Source: Planctomycetaceae bacterium
Lineage (GTDB): Bacteria > Planctomycetota > Planctomycetia > Pirellulales > Thermoguttaceae
NCBI GenBank assembly: GCA_031278315.1
Contig: JAITKS010000381.1
Coordinates: forward strand, 1 to 15,411
Length of the DNA stretch: 15,411 nucleotides
Direction of reading: 5' to 3'
The position numbers and the translations under genes are program-made. The notes under the pieces were generated by a model. The model saw only the letters and a list, made by a program, of their open reading frames with translations. It did no database searches and was not told where the DNA came from. How positions within the stretch are numbered: position 1 is the stretch's first letter; each line of letters begins with the position of its first letter. This document shows positions 14,375 to 15,411 of this stretch, one piece after another.

Positions 14375-14929
14375 ATGGTATTGAGGAGGATTGACAATCA
14401 GCGGGACGTTAAAACGTCTGGAGCAGTAGGAAGCGGCAAGCAGCGGATCAACGAAATGATTCGTGTTCCGCAAGTTCGATTATTATCGGTCGAAGGCGAT
14501 CAGCTTGGGATAATAAACACGGCAGAAGCATTAAACAAGGCGAGAGTAATGGGACTCGATCTTGTTGAAATCGCAACGGACAGCAAGCCGCCCGTTTGCC
14601 GAATTATGGATTACGGAAAATATAGGTATCAGCAAAAAAAGAAACAAACAAAACAGCATACCCATCAATCGAAAACAAAAGAAGTATGGTTACACCCAAA
14701 AACCGGTGAACACGATATTCTCGTAAAAGCAGCAAAAGCAAAAGAATTCTTATTGAGTAAAGACAGAGTTCAAATTACCGTAAAATTCAAAGGACGAGAA
14801 TTAGCTCACATGGAAGAAGGAGCAAAAGTGCTAAACAGAATGATTAGTGTCTTGGAAGATGTAGGTAAAATTGAATCGCTTCCTAAAAAGGCAAATAAAC
14901 AAATTGTGTGTACTATTGCTCCAAAATAA
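14375..14929 (+). CDS. infC: translation initiation factor IF-3
   Basis: IF-3 binds the 30S subunit, keeps it apart from 50S and checks start-codon/initiator-tRNA pairing. The 184-residue length fits the family. INEMIRVPQVRLLSVEGDQL (25-44) opens the N domain, and DLVEIATDSKPPVCRIMDYG (61-80) is its signature. A Lys/Gln-rich linker (YQQKKKQTKQHTHQSK) leads to the C domain (EVWLHPKTGEHD, then ITVKFKGRELAHMEEG, 134-149) that contacts 16S rRNA. A GGAG six bases before the ATG supports the start; the residues before INEMIR form a short, plausible N-terminal tail. The start is ATG, not the rare AUU used for autoregulation in enterobacteria. The usual partners rpmI and rplT are not found in the following 480 bases, so the common infC-rpmI-rplT order is broken or interrupted by repeats. 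Confidence 0.97.
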   Translation: MVLRRIDNQRDVKTSGAVGSGKQRINEMIRVPQVRLLSVEGDQLGIINTAEALNKARVMGLDLVEIATDSKPPVCRIMDYGKYRYQQKKKQTKQHTHQSKTKEVWLHPKTGEHDILVKAAKAKEFLLSKDRVQITVKFKGRELAHMEEGAKVLNRMISVLEDVGKIESLPKKANKQIVCTIAPK

Positions 14930-14965
14930 GATTTGTATTTGTGCAACTAATTAATGGAATTTTGT

Positions 14966-15127
14966 GTAATATATCAGCGGAATAATTTATTTTTTTCGTA
15001 TGTATATGTGAAATTTTACGAAAATTTTTAAACACGAAACACACGAAAATTCACGAAAAATACGAAAAGAGATTGTATATAATTTTCGTGCCTTTCGTGT
15101 AATTTCGTGTGTTTCGTATTTTAAAAA
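14966..15127. repeat. mosaic intergenic repeat with internal inverted repeat
   Basis: Starts with an end motif (GTAATATATCAGCGGAATAA, 14966-14985). A left arm rich in ACACGAAA words (about 15025-15058: TTTTTAAACACGAAACACAC and on) pairs with a right arm (about 15093-15127: TTTCGTGTAATTTCGTGTG and on) to form a long imperfect hairpin. It lies just after infC. No coding sequence is visible between infC and the window end; the TCTCTGTG...GGTTAATAAAA module follows at 15177-15210. Confidence 0.65.
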
Positions 15128-15221
15128 TTAAGTGAAAAATAATGTTTGTGAAAAATAAATTATTACACAAAATCATCTTTCTCTGTGTTCTCTGTGGTTA
15201 ATAAAAAAAATAAGAATAGTT

Positions 15222-15411
15222 GTAATATATCAGTGGAATAATTGTTTTTCAATTTTTTGTAATTTTTAAACACGAAATATACGAAAAGGAGTTAACTATC
15301 AAGAAGTCCCGCTAGGGACGACACTTTATTAACCGTATGCTTTAGCTTACGGATCACACGTCTATAACTTATCCAAGTCCCGCAGGGACGACTAATGCAA
15401 ATGCAGATGCA
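15222..15411 (+). repeat. mosaic intergenic repeat, second copy of the 322-452 arrangement, cut by window end
   Basis: The order is the same as at 322-452: end motif (15222-15243), AAACACGAAATATACGAAAA, AAGTCCCGCTAGGGACGACA (15305-15324) and hairpin CCGTATGCTTTAGCTTACGG (15333-15352). An additional AAGTCCCGCAGGGACGAC follows (15375-15392). The close match to 322-452, both in module order and in the identical hairpin, shows that these are copies of one unit. It continues past the window edge. Confidence 0.7.

Noticed and set aside
11611..14929. Kinase and infC as one operon
   Set aside because: They are 337 bases apart with a hairpin and tandem repeats between, and infC has its own ribosome binding site and likely promoter.

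Overview
The window is AT-rich bacterial chromosomal DNA, most likely from an anaerobic, low-GC member of the Planctomycetota. Three things point there: a DUF1559 prepilin-like protein followed by a small transthyretin-like lipoprotein (a pairing expanded in planctomycetes), a ThiD2-ThiE thiamine enzyme, and long gene-poor spacers full of short palindromic repeats. HydF implies that the organism makes an [FeFe]-hydrogenase and lives, at least partly, without oxygen. The assignment is inferred from gene families, not from a marker-gene tree.

Layout. 1-493: repeats and hairpins only. 494-1786 (-): bioA, biotin synthesis. 2026-4368 (-): a 780-residue fusion of two Clp-N-like domains, ThiD2 and ThiE. 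4369-5139: repeat mosaic plus a consensus-like sigma-70 promoter. 5140-6516 (+): DUF1559 protein with an unusually long N-terminal extension. 6730-7173 (+): small lipoprotein. 7174-7647: second copy of the repeat mosaic, inverted relative to the first. 7648-8868 (-): DegT/DnrJ/EryC1/StrS sugar aminotransferase. 8869-10122: 1.25 kb without a convincing gene, including a MITE-like element. 10123-11322 (+): hydF. 11611-14037 (+): hybrid sensor histidine kinase. 14375-14929 (+): infC (IF-3). 14930-15411: repeats again.

The genes do not form one pathway. They are mostly single transcription units separated by large spacers; only the DUF1559 gene and the lipoprotein look like a functional pair. BioA and ThiD2-ThiE are both cofactor-biosynthesis enzymes on the same strand, but 239 bp and hairpins lie between them.

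The most unusual items are: (a) the Clp-N/ThiD2/ThiE fusion with an Asn/Asp low-complexity linker; (b) a modular intergenic repeat family whose 18-22 bp end motif (GTAATATATCAGTGGAAT) occurs about ten times, always between genes, and in two places forms inverted ends of a MITE-like unit; (c) an inverted pair of roughly 235-285 bp repeat blocks framing the DUF1559/lipoprotein pair; (d) evenly spaced TTTGTCAACA repeats before hydF that partly resemble a Rex redox operator. No CRISPR array, tRNA, rRNA, transposase or phage gene was seen. I found no clear novel defence or mobile system.
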